64,000 bases of DNA from Scatophagus argus (lineage: Eukaryota > Chordata > Actinopteri > Scatophagidae), in assembly GCF_020382885.2 (NCBI RefSeq), contig NC_058499.1, positions 11,641,872 through 11,705,871 of the forward strand, written 5' to 3'. The notes beneath the pieces were generated by a model. The model ran no database searches, was not told the DNA's origin, and was given only the letters and a program-made list of their open reading frames with translations. Position numbers and translations under genes: made by a program. This document shows, one piece after another, positions 27,905-44,155 of the stretch. How positions within the stretch are numbered: position 1 is the stretch's first letter; each line of letters begins with the position of its first letter.

Positions 27905-28428
27905 CAGACAAAAATATCGGGACATCTGACCATTACACCAACAGGAACTTTAATGACATTGCATTCTAACCACATTGACAGCTTTGCAGCTATAACAGCT
28001 TCCACTCTTCTAGGAATGCTTTCCACAAGATCTCGAGGGGGTGATTCTGTAGGAACTTTTGCCTGTTCATGCAGCAGAGCAATTGTGAAGGCATTGTTAG
28101 GCATTGATGTTGGACCAAAAGGCCGGGCTCACAATCTCCATTCCAGTTCATCCCAAAGGTGTTTGATGGGGTTGTGGTCAGGGTTCTGTGTGGACCAGTC
28201 AAGTTCTTCAACACCAAACTCCAGCCATGTCTTTATGGACTTTGCCTTGTGCACTGGGGTACAGTCACGCTGGAATAGAAAATGGCCTTCCCCAAACTGT
28301 TGCCAACTGTTGTCCAAAATGTCTTGGTATGCTGAAGCATTAAGATTTCCCTTCACTGGAAGTAAGGGGACAAGCCCAACCCCTGAAAAACAGCCCCATA
28401 AAGAGGTGTGTCTGGATACTTTTGTCTG
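27905..28428 (-). mobile_element. Internally deleted Tc1/mariner transposon with decayed transposase C-terminus
   Basis: The left end CAGACAAAAATATCGGGACA is repeated inverted at the right end (CAGACAAAAGTATCCAGACA), and both ends are flanked by TA, the Tc1/mariner target duplication. At 524 bp it is about a third of a full element. The minus strand still encodes fish Tc1 transposase pieces: KGNLNASAYQDILDN, DCTPVHKAKSIKTWLEF, NPDHNPIKHLWDELEW, then in another frame LVESIPRRVEAVIAA. The N-terminal DNA-binding region and the first catalytic Asp are gone. The usual catalytic Glu of NPIE reads Lys, and frames shift, so it is inactive. It begins 117 bases after the pstpip1 stop codon, inside the likely 3' UTR. 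Confidence 0.85.
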
Positions 28429-29660
28429 TACTGTGTATTTCTGTTATAAGGGTCTTTAAAGCCTCTAAAAGCAGGATTTTAAAACTTTCACTTTGGCTCC
28501 CCCTGCAGTAGAAACATAGAGGACATAGTGTCAGAGTACACCCTGTGGACGTAACCCAAAAAACATGTTGATGAGGGCTGACTCATGCCATTAGAATTAG
28601 AATATCACATGATAATCCTGCAGATAGGGGCTTTCATATACAGCAGCCCGAGACAGTGTGGAATACTGAATTATTTATTGCTATGGCACATATTCATTTA
28701 ACTTCGCCCTTACAGCTGGTGTGCTGAGGCCTCCTCATACCAACGGCAGCTGGGTGAAATAGTGATCTGCTGCACAAGGTCACTGCACTAAGTTTATGCA
28801 TATACTGTAGTATTCTTGTATAGTCCTAAATGTTGAGCAGAATATTTGGTTTCTATTGCTGGCTTGTACATAATTTCTAGTTCTTATTGTGTGGTTACTG
28901 TTTCTTTGATTATTTGTGAATGAAAACCTATTTATTCAATATGAATTTGTTTTTACATACCATCGCTGTTGTTTCAACAAACACCATTTGTGACAAAACC
29001 ATGCTTCTTTTTTTTCTCTGAATGATGCATCTATTGTAGTGAAGGTTGTTCTTCTTAATGTGGATTACAGGAAGACCAGAAAAATCCAAACAAAGGAGCT
29101 GAAATGCAACAGGGCCACTATTCTCAGGTCATGTGCAGGATCAGGATCAGTCAGCTCGATTTGGTTCAAAGATATTCAGTTACTCTGCAACAAGTGATGT
29201 ATTGCTAACTCAGTATGTATCAACTAACCAAAGCGGAATCACTTTAAGTGTGGACGAAGGGCCATAATGGTTGTTAGGTGTCCACGAGATGCTCCAGAAG
29301 CACGTATAACTAGATGTAGTGATTCCTATTTAAGTTTTAGTATGAAATTCTTACAGGTGTAACATTTTAGGTCCATGGGAACATAAGATAAAGTCATAAA
29401 GCTTTTAAGATTAGACACAGACCAAAGCGCCAGGCTGAATGTGTGAACCTTTTACAACCTTTCCCTAACACCTGAACTTTGACATGTCTTTTTTGAGACC
29501 AGGCAGACTGGTTTCTCCAATGACAACAGTCGCTGAATATCAGCTTTGTCTCGACAGAAAGGAAAAGTCACATTTGGTGTAGCAACTTCATCTCTCTTAA
29601 AAGATGTGAAATTTGTGCTAAGAGAAAATAAAATTGAAAAAGGCGTTCAAACTTCTCCCA
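28429..29660 (+). other. Probable rest of the pstpip1 3' UTR
   Basis: No open frame of note. An AATAAA on the plus strand at 29627-29632 is the first canonical poly(A) signal I found downstream of pstpip1, implying a 3' UTR of about 1.85 kb that includes the Tc1 remnant. This is an inference from the signal position only. Confidence 0.35.
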
Positions 29661-29663
29661 CAG

Positions 29664-29669
29664 TTTATT
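29664..29669 (-). other. Candidate tspan3 poly(A) signal (AATAAA on minus strand)
   Basis: TTTATT on the plus strand reads AATAAA on the minus strand, about 710 bases after the tspan3 stop codon. It lies only about 35 bases from the candidate pstpip1 signal on the other strand, so the two transcripts would end nearly face to face. The 3' UTR between 29670 and 30377 has a TAG-type triplet repeat at 29986-30014. Confidence 0.4.
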
Positions 29670-30377
29670 TACAATCTTGAGTCAATCTTGCTACATATCA
29701 GCAAATCCAAGTCTAAAACCACAATCAGTAGACTGTTGGGACAAAAACAAACAGCTAGAGGTCAAAGTCTATGTAGACTTAAGAATGCATTACCACTTGA
29801 ACAATCACAAACATACGGAAGTGGGTTACAAGGGTTGATTCTTCAAAGAAAGCAAAAATCAGTTAAATTACACAGTTAGGGCTGTGGTGCCCAGTATTGC
29901 TTAAGAGAACACATTGGTGAAATGTGAGGTTTTAACCAAAACTGAGCTGTAATCATGACTGTAGAAATAGAATAGTGGTAACAGTTAGTAGTAGTAGTAG
30001 TAATAGTAGTAGTGGGGGCACAGGGTAAATATATACGGTCTTTCATTCAAGTATATGACAGATTTAAATATAAAATATTGAAAGCAATACACATAGTGCA
30101 AACTAAGATATGAGGAAATTACCCTGTCCACATTTCACTCCATATGTGACTAACAAGGTCTGAGTTTGGTAAGAATGAGGTTTTGCTTCCTCATGCCCTC
30201 ATTTACATTGACCACTAAAGGATTTGGTCAGCAGCTCTTGCGGGGAAAAACAGGTAAAACACATAACTTCAGTGTGGTTAGTGATTTAAGGTTAGAGTGA
30301 TAATAGATTATCTTCATTCTCTCACCAATGACACAAGTAAAGTGAAGTGTGCGTAACGGTGAGCCGTGTGTTCTCCT

Positions 30378-35110
<4,733 letters not shown>

Positions 35111-35944
35111 CTATTTCATAGCAGGAGAGAAGCTGAAATCAGAATGCGTGCCAAATATTTTATCCCAGTGGCTGAAGTGTGGTGCAAAGTTGGTGTTGGG
35201 TTTCTGATGGTGAACATCGTGTTTGCTGGGCCCTCCGTAGATGCCAAATGGTATCATGCGTGATGTGGACCAGGGGAAATCATAGCCACAGTGATCCTCT
35301 ATAGACACGTAGACATGCAGCACCATGAATGTCCATGTGGTAAGTAGGTGGCATCTCAGGATCACAGGATTGAGAGTAGTCCAAAAGCCGACTGTAACCA
35401 GCTCCCATCCTCCAAGACACTGAGTGGCCAGAGCAAAGGGAGAGGAGTATTTATGATGAATCGCATGGAAAGTGACATACAGCCAGCGGATCCTGTGATG
35501 GAGCAGGTGCCAGATGAAGTACTGGAAGTCAAAGAGCAGAAGGTTACCTATCACCCCAGCTATCAGCTCCAGCAGGGATGGAGCCTGGTCTGGCAAGTCC
35601 ACAGGTGGCCTCCATGCCCACTGGGCCACTGACGCTGGGAGCACAAGTAACACATGGTTGTAGAAAGTGACACCTGCACAGTGCAGCAGCGTAGCGGCTG
35701 AAGGACGATGGTTGGGTTGGATCTTGAATTGCTGGACCCATGTCCATCTATCTCCCATGATGTCACAAACAAGGAAAGGAAGGCACAAGACAAAGTAGGA
35801 AGATACGGTCAGAATGATGGGGAAGAGAGGAGATCTCAAATAGTCTCTGTAGTTGAGCCTCAGGCTGTCCCACAGAGGCTGCAGCAAGGAGTCGTTTCCT
35901 AAGCATCTTATCCAGAGATCTATGCCGGCATCTGAAAGATCCAT
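35111..35944 (-). CDS. Cholesterol 25-hydroxylase-like protein (fatty acid hydroxylase superfamily), copy 1
   Basis: One uninterrupted frame of 277 residues, intronless as in human CH25H. Di-iron histidine boxes are intact: HLLHH at 146-150, HAIHH at 160-164 and HDVHH at 242-246, followed by FAPHFSHWDKIFGT. Several hydrophobic segments fit an ER membrane enzyme. Segments such as LLQPLWDSLR, FALATQ and FPWSTSRMIPFGIYGG are close to human CH25H, which makes 25-hydroxycholesterol, an interferon-induced regulator of sterol synthesis. The bases just upstream (TTCACTTCAG|GATG) look like an acceptor, so a non-coding 5' exon may exist. Fish have several ch25h and ch25h-like genes and I cannot say which this is, so no symbol is given. 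Confidence 0.9.
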   Translation of the reverse strand: MDLSDAGIDLWIRCLGNDSLLQPLWDSLRLNYRDYLRSPLFPIILTVSSYFVLCLPFLVCDIMGDRWTWVQQFKIQPNHRPSAATLLHCAGVTFYNHVLLVLPASVAQWAWRPPVDLPDQAPSLLELIAGVIGNLLLFDFQYFIWHLLHHRIRWLYVTFHAIHHKYSSPFALATQCLGGWELVTVGFWTTLNPVILRCHLLTTWTFMVLHVYVSIEDHCGYDFPWSTSRMIPFGIYGGPSKHDVHHQKPNTNFAPHFSHWDKIFGTHSDFSFSPAMK

Positions 35945-38551
35945 CCTGAAGTGAAAATCACAAGGTGAATATCTTATGGACGTTTAGGGTAGGTAAACGA
36001 TCAGCCAGAAACAGTGGCTATGTTAAAGACTTAATACAATGAGTGTCCGTTTGCTCTTCGCTCACTGTGTGCTATCAAGTGACGGATGGGTGCAACACTG
36101 CAACAAATTATTCATACGCCTACACTCTGGTTAACTGGCAACATATATCGCACCACTTGATAAAATGTTTAGAACTGGAAATAATTCCCAAATCCTATTT
36201 TCTGTTGGTGCTATATCTCTGGTATTTTACGCAGACACACCAACAAATATGCAGTAATTATTGTCCTATTCTCTTAGGGTTTGTTAGCAGTCTCTTGTGT
36301 TTCCCCCCTTTCTCTGTGTCTTTTTGTCCCTATATGTTCTGTATGTTTGGTGTATTTCGGATCAGAGCTGGGTGGAACTTCTTCCTGGCGATTCTCCTGG
36401 ACATCTTCAATTCATTTCCCTGCAATCAACTGCACCCCAATCCAGCAGTATTTATGAACCAGTTCATTCACTCCATCTCTGCCAGATCACACAGAGACCA
36501 GTCACCTATAGTGGTATACTACGCTTCAGGTCAGCTCTTGCATATCTTGATGCTCTTGCTTTTGCTCTTGCTTACTAGCACCCATCTCTTGCAACTCAGG
36601 CTGACTGTCTGATTCAGCCTTCCCTGTTAAGCTATGCTTCCATGCATTGTCTTGAGATCCCTGCAAGCTGGAAATCACCCTCAGCTCTCTTCATCGAACA
36701 CATTACACTCAGCAGCGACACAAAACAGCTTCACCTATTTGATTCACCAATTCCCCTCTGCAGGAGAAAAGACTGTTTAATCAGCCAAGACTTCATTTTC
36801 CGTAAAACCTTTTGCAAATAAAGTAGTATTGTTGATTATTTAACTTACATGCTGTGAGTGGTCTGCTTATGGCTCCCCTGCCTTTGCAATTCTTAACAGT
36901 ACTCTGTTATTATTGCTGTTGCTACGCATCTCTTTTTGTATGCCCCTTCTCTCCAGCTCTCTCGCTGTCTCCCTCCCACTCGCTCTCTCTTTTTTGCTGT
37001 GTTTTGGTGCACAGAGATGAGTATTTGTACTGATGCAACACAGATTTCACCGGAAAGTCTGTTTCAATCAGAATAATGTGCACAACATTAGTGTAAAAAT
37101 CTAATATAAAATACTGATATCTCTCCAGCCTTGATTTTCCAGCATAGTGATGTTTGAAACGGGCCCATTGCTGCTTCAGAAGGTCTAGAACAGGTATGAA
37201 ATGTGACCTTCGATGATATTGTTTTCACATGTCAAGAACTGACTTTGAACCTCAGCGTTTAAGACAACATGATTGATACCTCTCAACGGACTTAATGGCT
37301 GTTTGAGCGGCCGTCCGGAAAGAAGTGGCGATTTTACACTCCCAAACTGTAGAGGGCGACAAAACAAACCTATACCTACTGCTCCACGGAGGAACTTTCG
37401 AGGAACCCGTCTGTAAGGTAAATGTCCACAATCTCTATACGTTAGTCTGGTTTTGGTTGTGTCCTGGACCAGTTGTTACCCCTCCCCCCCCCCGCCCACC
37501 AATTGACTCGGAGTTTTTTGTCGTATGTACTGACACAAAATTACTGCGCTTGCTGCTTGTTATAACCGTCAAATACCGTACTTTGCCTTTAGGCTAGCAT
37601 ATAGCGCAGTGGGTTGAATTGAAATGAAAACAGTTAAAGCAACTTTTGACACTTTCGGAATAGACTCGGACATTTGTGTGTACTTGAGTTAATGTCACCG
37701 TCCAACAATAGCACCGTTTGGTTTAAACATTAACGAGACACTTCCACCTTCACGACTGCTTGTAAAGTTTAACTGCGAGAACAAAATGTAACGAAGGAAA
37801 AACGTTAACTTGTTTAACTGAAGATGCTGCTTGCTCCCACCAACTTTTACAGTTGGACCCATTCAAACCTTATCACATTTCCTGGTTAAAGTCCAGCGGA
37901 AATTTGAGTACGTGAGCTGATTCACGGAGACAAACTTGTTGTGGCCTACACAAGCCGAGCAGGCTGGGTAGTAGTAACGTTACTTCATATCTGTAGATCT
38001 TTCACAGTTGGATTTAGTTTTTGAGGGAAGCGGAGTAAAGTAAGTAGGCCCAAATTTAGTCTTCTTTTACTCATGACGCTTTTTTTTGTTGAACTGTCCA
38101 CTACTCGTGTCCACAACAAAGCCGAAACCTGTGATGAGGGGTCTCAAGTAGAGCCGAACAGGTTGGGTGTCATTGTTTTAGCAGTTATTGTTCTTCAAAC
38201 TGTGTGGCAGCAGTTTTGGGAAGACCCCAGTTTGTTTCTGTGGACAAAGGACATAAAGAAATGCTTTTCTTGTTTGACTGCTTGATTGTCCTCGTGTCAG
38301 TGAATAACTTCACTAAGGCTCTTCTTGCAACTGAATGAGAATAAAAAACCTGTCACCAGGTTTCACAGTCTTGTAGAAACTCTTCTTAGAACAGTGGATG
38401 CTCCTCTAAAAGCAGCATTAATGGCCATACTAAACACAAATGGGTGTTATGTTTGTGTGTCCGTGTACTTTTGTCTCTGCAATGTTTCTAATGTATGTGA
38501 AAGAAGCAGGTGAATCTTTTATAATCAGTGTCACTGTTTTCATTCATTCAG
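35945..38551. other. Gene-free interval before the CCCH/CHY gene
   Basis: Some 2.6 kb without a gene I can support. Open frames at 36043-36612 and 36297-36578 are hydrophobic and T-rich and show no family motif. An AATAAA lies near 36818. CpG-bearing sequence near 37300-37430 with a possible donor (GTAAG|GTAAAT at about 37420) could be the non-coding first exon of the downstream gene; this is a guess. Confidence 0.4.
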
Positions 38552-38560
38552 GTGAGAGTA

Positions 38561-41500
38561 ATGATGGAGGAGGATGAGGTGGAGGTGACGCGTGAACCAG
38601 AGTCTGGGTTACATACACAGCAGCTGTGTCGCTTCTTCTCTCAAGGCAGACACTGCAGTTATGGGAAGAAATGCAGATTCCTACATATAAGAGATGATGC
38701 CAGAGGTCAGGAGAAGAAAACCACCGGGACACCCAGCCAATCAGATGTTGCATCTCCAACCTCAGAGGCCCCTGGAGGAAATGTGGAACACAGGCCTCCT
38801 TCCAATAGCAGCGCCAGGGTTGCCGCAGCAGCTGGCCACCGTCCCTGTCGCTATTTTCTTTCAGGCCACTGCACCATGGAAGACCGATGTCGCTTCTGGC
38901 ATCCACCGCAGTTACCCCCCGTGGATGACCAACCTGTTTCTGGCAATTGCACAAGACCTGTGCAGAGGATGCCACCAGTACCCCATCCCAGCACCATCCA
39001 GGAGATCAAGCTGTGTGAGCTGACGGAGGATCTTGCCAAGCAGCTGCGAGACACGGAGATCAAGCAGTTGATCAAGCGCTTTCCCAAAGATCAGCTGATT
39101 ATTCAGGAACAGAGTGATAGCAGTGTTGCTTATTACAGGGCGACTGTGAGGGCCACCGATCCAGACTGGGTAAAAGTATTTCCTTTCTCCTCTCATTCCC
39201 TAAGACTTTAGAGCTAAAACCCTCCCACATGTTATTCCTATAATACATCTTAGCTCTGTTTTTACATGCAAAGTCTCTCCTTAACTGATAAGCACAGAGT
39301 GAGGATGTGGCAGTGGCATTTGGAGACAAATCCTGAAGCCTCTCTATTGATAATAAATCGTAGAACTGTTCCCACTATGATGTAGCAGCACACATGGTGA
39401 TTTCATTTTGATAGTGTTATAATTAATTAGCACAGGATAACATGGGATTTGGCCAATTAAGCTGCACCACTGAGATTAAATTAAGCGTATTTGTTATAAG
39501 AGAAATGGGGTAAAGCCGTGATTAAAATTTCGCTTTTTTGGCTCTTTTGAAAGCAAGTAATTTAGAAAGATATAACTTCTATTTCACTATTCCTAAAACA
39601 TAGCCAAGTTTTTTTTCTGTAATTCAGTAATGAACTAACTCTAACACTTTCCATGTTTGGGTTTGACAGTAGATTACCCTGATGAAAATACTCTTCATTA
39701 TGCTCTGGAAATAAACTAACTCTGCGTTTTAACTTGTAGCCTTTTGATCTGAAAGAAATTGACATCATGGTGAGCTTCCCAGACAATTACCCCCTGGAGG
39801 TAAAGACCACTGCTTTCATTCACACTCCACACTTTGCGATTGAACTAAAGTAAATGGTCGACATGAAAATCACCTTAATAATTTTCTTAGATCTTCTCAC
39901 TGGATATACCGTTGGACCAGGATTTGCCGCCAGTAATGGCAAGGTAAAAGCATATGCTGTTTATTTTAACATTTAGTGTTTGTTCAAGTTGTTGCCGTTG
40001 ACATTTATGTAAATCCTGGCCTACACAGACATGTACAGCAAGCATCAGTGGAGTGGCTTCGAGCCAAGCATGCAACCAATCAGCTTCTGGGAAAGGTAGA
40101 GCTGCTGTTTCGGCCTTTTCTTCGCTGGCTGGATCGTAGTTTGGAGAGACTGTTCACCGAAGGCGCCAGGCAGGTGAGACTGCAGTTTGCATGAACAGGA
40201 GATTGTGATAGTCTGTTTTCCCTTTAAATTTACTGAAATACACTGAGAATAACTGCTCTACATTATTTGCTTAACGCTGGACATTTTCTCTTGTTTTTCA
40301 ATGTTTTTGCAGTTGAAAAAAGACATTGATTTGGAAAAAGCTGGATTGCAGTTCATATCATACCAGGAGCTCCAGGCAACAGTGTGTGAAAAATCTGGGA
40401 ACGATCCCTCATCCGAGCCTGACCCTGAAACCCCTGCTGCAGACCAGGATGTCCGTGATGAAGGAAAACTGGAAGAGACCGAAGGTGATAAAGGGCAGCA
40501 GGAAGAGGAGGAGGAGGAGGAGGAAGCCAGTCATCTCGTGGAGAACATTAAGATCAGTGATCCCCGCAGAGGCACAGAGGTGAAGCTGCTTGGACTGAGG
40601 CTGGGAGAGAACACAGCCACCGTAGTGGCCCAACGAATCACGGTTTGTCTTCAGTGTAGCAGGTAAGAAAAAAAGAACTAAATGTCATCTCCGTATCACA
40701 AGTTTGTTTAATCAGTACGACCACAATGTCACACTGTCACTCTGCAGGTGTAAGGTAACTGCAGACCTGACACTGACTGGAAGGACACCCTGCACGGCTC
40801 AGTGTGAAAAGTGCAACGCAAGCATCAATGCTGCCTTCAGGCCCTGCATGCTGCACCATTACAGCGACGTCCTTGGGTACCTGGACCTTCACAATGCTGC
40901 ACCTGTTGACCTTGTGCTTCAGGAGTGTGAAATCATTGTGGGCTGCCTCAGCTGCTCCCAGGAGGGTCCTGTGCAGGTGATGAAGCATGTTCTGTTTAAC
41001 AGTGTCAGATATCACCTGAAGTAGCTGAAATGTGTCCTGATGAGCTCTGGTCTTTGCTTCCCCCCCTCCCGTCTTTCTTCAGAACCTTTCATATGGTCAA
41101 ACAAAGGAGCTTAACTGTGAACACTGCCACAGCAAACTCAGTATTCTGGCTGAAAGCACAAGATTCCAGTATATTCAGCCACGCACCAACAGAACAGGTC
41201 AGAGCTCACCTACATTTGCTTTCAAAGGGATCAGCAGTGGTTTAAGGTCTTGCAGCAACAAACTGCCACAGTTGGCTCTCCGACACACATTGTTATTAAA
41301 AAGCTACAAAGCGCATGAAAACCAAAATATGAGCATTTACACATATGCTAAATGTTGGTCAGTATGATGTGCTTTTTTTCCCACTTTTGTACAGGTCCAA
41401 GTACTTCTGCTGTAAGTTATAAGTCGTTAAGAGATCCTGCTGTGCAAAAGGGGAAGCCACTGCCAGAAAAGGGAACGTGCAAACATTACAAACAGAGCCA

Positions 41501-42367
41501 TCGCTGGTTAAGGTATCGCTGTATCCTGTTGCTTGTCTGATGTGAGAAAGACACTGGTATGGATGAAAAAAAGAAGACAAGATGATTAGACTTGTCTTTA
41601 TGAGGTTTTGTTTATCAAGCATCTGCAAATGGACCTGAGTCACTATTTATGAAACCATTCACTGCAAAAAAATTCTATCACAGATGCACAGAATATCACG
41701 AAAACTTTGTCCTGTGACTGCCATCAGGTTTCCCTGCTGTGGTCGGACTTACCCGTGTGATGTGTGCCATGATGAGGACCAGGACCACCCCATGGAGCTG
41801 GCCACTAGGATGATCTGTGGCTACTGTGCCAAAGAGCAGGTGAGCTCTAAACTTGACATGATATTAAGATTACATTTTAGACACGGAGCTTATACTGTTA
41901 TGCAGACTTTCACTCATTTCACCGAAGATAACAACTCTCATATCTGAGACAGATCATCGAGTCTGTCATGTATGTGTGTTGTCTCGGTTGGAGACAACTT
42001 TATCCGTGCATTGTTTGTTGTTGTTGTAGCCATATGGCAACGGAAAGCCTTGCATCAGCTGTGGAAGCATGATGACGAGAGGTACACGCACCCCCCACTG
42101 GGAGGGAGGACTGGGATGCAGGAACAAAGTCAAAATGAGCAGGTACGTTTACCTAACCACATCACGGCGAACAGTTGTTAACATGACTGATGAAAACATA
42201 ATGGTAGCAGTAAAAACACTTTGTTCATTAAAAACATTGACACTTCTTTTCAGTGCATAAAAGGTTAAGAGTTTGTTTTTTTTTCCTGTCTCTTCAGAAA
42301 TGATCGGCAAAAATACAGCAACACCAACAAAACGGTTTCAAGAAAGGCAGCCAGTCAAAAGAAGTAG
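38561..42367 (+). CDS. Zinc-finger protein with two CCCH fingers and a C-terminal CHY finger
   Basis: Exons: 38561-39169, 39740-39799, 39891-39943, 40029-40173, 40313-40662, 40748-40976, 41083-41197, 41395-41512, 41728-41839, 42030-42142, 42298-42367. Phases agree and give 657 residues. Two CCCH fingers (C-x8-C-x5-C-x3-H at 23-42 and C-x7-C-x5-C-x3-H at 96-114) suggest RNA binding. Residues about 150-245 contain FPDNYPLEIFSLDIPL, which looks like an RWD-type fold; that is inference. An acidic run (EEEEEEEE) lies near 390. A Cys-rich region (CLQCSRCK, CEKC, CEHC) leads into a CHY zinc finger from about 547 (GTCKHYKQSHRW, CCGRTYPCDVCHDE, CGYC, CISCG). The acceptor at 38550/38551 just before the ATG implies a non-coding first exon. 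I recognise the domains but no named orthologue; the biochemical role is unknown to me. Confidence 0.85.
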
Positions 42368-43255
42368 TTGCGAAGGAGATTATTGCCTTAATTTTTAAAA
42401 ACACATCATATGATTCATTACATGATTTCATTGAAATTGTCTGCTTTCCCCAAGAAATCCTGTTGTTATGATCCTTCAGTGTGAAGGGCTTTAATGTTGA
42501 AAAGCCTGAAGATTTTGTCTGGATTGAATTGGAGGACCTGTGATTGTTTGTTCAACTCAGGCACGTTTATCGCACGTTTTTCACTCTTCAAGTTACTAAC
42601 TTATAGTAGGACAGACACAAACATTAAAAGAGAAATGCATGCTGATCATTTTCATAAATTGCACTTGGTTTTAAAAGATCAACCTGGTTAGTTAAAGTAC
42701 TCTAGCTTTCTAATCTAGCGGTCCTGATTGATCCTCTCATTTTAAGAGATTTTACAGATCAATAACTGCATTAATTTACATGTATGGACTAAAATACAAA
42801 ATAAGTCGGATCAGTTTATGATGCTTCAGCTTGAGGTGTCCAAATTCTTCTTCTGCAACTAAATGTTGCAGAAAACATTCTGACGATTTTTCCTAAACCG
42901 AACTGACACGTCATTACATGTCATGTGAACAGTTTCATCAGTGCTAACATAATTCAGTGTTAAGTCATTTTCATTTTAAGAGGTTGAGAATTTTCTGTGA
43001 AACAAAATGATGGTCTATTCAGCAGGTCAGAAAGCAGAAATATTTTCATCCTTCTTTTCATGCATTAAAATGTTTAACCTCACTCTCGCTGGTAAGAGTC
43101 AGTTTATTTTGTCTGATGCATGTTCTTGAATGGTCCTGTTGATCTTTTTCTGAACGTCTGTTTGTCTGTATTTGAGCTGCTGGGTTTACAAAAAAAAAAA
43201 AAAAAGCTGCTGGTGTGTTTGGAGCGAGAGAAAATCCTTTTCAGTCAAACTCCAC
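42368..43255 (+). other. Interval between the CCCH/CHY gene and ch25h-like copy 2
   Basis: AT-rich with no gene. It should contain the 3' UTR of the CCCH/CHY gene (an ATTAAA occurs near 42625) and the upstream region of the hydroxylase-like gene. An A-run lies at 43190-43206. Confidence 0.4.
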
Positions 43256-43263
43256 TATATAAA
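43256..43263 (+). promoter_or_regulatory. TATA box of ch25h-like copy 2
   Basis: TATATAAA lies about 62-69 bases before the chosen ATG (43325). With the usual spacing of about 30 bases, transcription would start near 43287-43295, close to the start of an AGC repeat. This supports the downstream ATG rather than the in-frame ATG at 43172, which would lie upstream of the TATA box. Confidence 0.6.
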
Positions 43264-43291
43264 GGCAGAACTTTGTCTTGATCCTGCTCCT

Positions 43292-43292
43292 C

Positions 43293-43322
<30 letters not shown>
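43292..43322 (+). repeat. AGC/CAG triplet repeat in the predicted 5' UTR
   Basis: About ten uninterrupted AGC units end two bases before the ATG of the hydroxylase-like gene. They are in frame with it and would read as poly-Ser if translation began upstream. Confidence 0.9.
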
Positions 43323-43324
<2 letters not shown>

Positions 43325-43325
<1 letters not shown>

Positions 43326-44155
43326 TGTTGAACATTAGTGAGCTTCCTCTGCAGCTCCTGCCCTCCAGGGCCTCAGACCGTCTCCTGCAGCCGTTCTGGG
43401 ACTATTTGCTTTTTCACCACAGGCCTCTCATCTCGTCACCTTTTTTTCCCGTCCTGCTCGCCTTCTCCAGCTATTTCTTCTTCAGTATACCTTTTGCTGC
43501 CCTGGACCTTCTGGGAGAAAGAGTGCATTTATTCTATCAGTACAAGATCCAGCCGGACAGGCAGCCAACAGTGGGAATGATGGCTAAGAGCTTCTTGACG
43601 GCGCTGTATAACCACGTGTTCTTTGTCCTGCCAACTGTCATAATTGCCATGTTCATCCTGCCTACACCAACACTGCCACAGGATGCTCCTACTCTATATC
43701 AAGTATTCACTGAGGGACTGGCTGTGCTTCTCCTCTTTGACACTCAGTACTACATTTGGCACGTCATACATCACAAACATCCACAGCTTTACCGGTGGAT
43801 CCACGCAATCCACCATGAATACATGGCACCTTTCTCCTGGTCGACCGAGCAGCTCAGCATCCCAGAACTCATGACTGTTGGATTCTGGAGCAACCAGGAT
43901 CCAGTTCTTTTGAAGTGCCACCCACTGAGCACATGGTGTATCACAGTTTTCAGTATCTGGATGTCTGTGGAGGACCACATAGGCTATGACCTGCCGTGGA
44001 CTCTCAACCACCTGGTGCCTTTTGGCTTGCTGGGTGGTGCGCCGGCTCATGACATGCACCACCAGAAGCCAAGCAGTAACTACGCTCCTTTCTTCAGCCA
44101 CTGGGACAGAATCTTTGGCACTGCGGTTCCCCTGAAGAAAAAAACCATAAGATGA
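43325..44155 (+). CDS. Cholesterol 25-hydroxylase-like protein, copy 2
   Basis: Single-exon frame of 276 residues from the ATG at 43325, chosen because the TATA box at 43256 makes the earlier in-frame ATG (43172) unlikely to be transcribed. Histidine boxes HVIHH (146-150), HAIHH (160-164) and HDMHH (242-246) sit at the same positions as in copy 1. The two proteins align without gaps through residue 270, with about 43 percent identity by my hand count. Several membrane segments fit an ER enzyme of the fatty acid hydroxylase superfamily. It diverges more from human CH25H than copy 1 does (for example SWSTEQLSIPELM for FALATQ...WEL), so its sterol substrate is less certain. The tail KKKTIR is basic and could be a dilysine-type ER signal, though not at the classic spacing. 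Confidence 0.9.

Noticed and set aside
27875-28459. Plus-strand frame of 194 codons after pstpip1
   Set aside because: It is the reverse complement of the Tc1 transposase remnant on the minus strand.
36043-36612. Open frame of 189 codons upstream of the CCCH/CHY gene
   Set aside because: Hydrophobic and T-rich, no signal or domain motif, overlaps a second frame of similar quality, and no splice or promoter support.
43172-43324. Upstream in-frame ATG giving a 51-residue longer hydroxylase-like protein
   Set aside because: It would precede the TATA box and encode poly-Lys and poly-Ser runs absent from the paralogue, whose length matches the shorter start.
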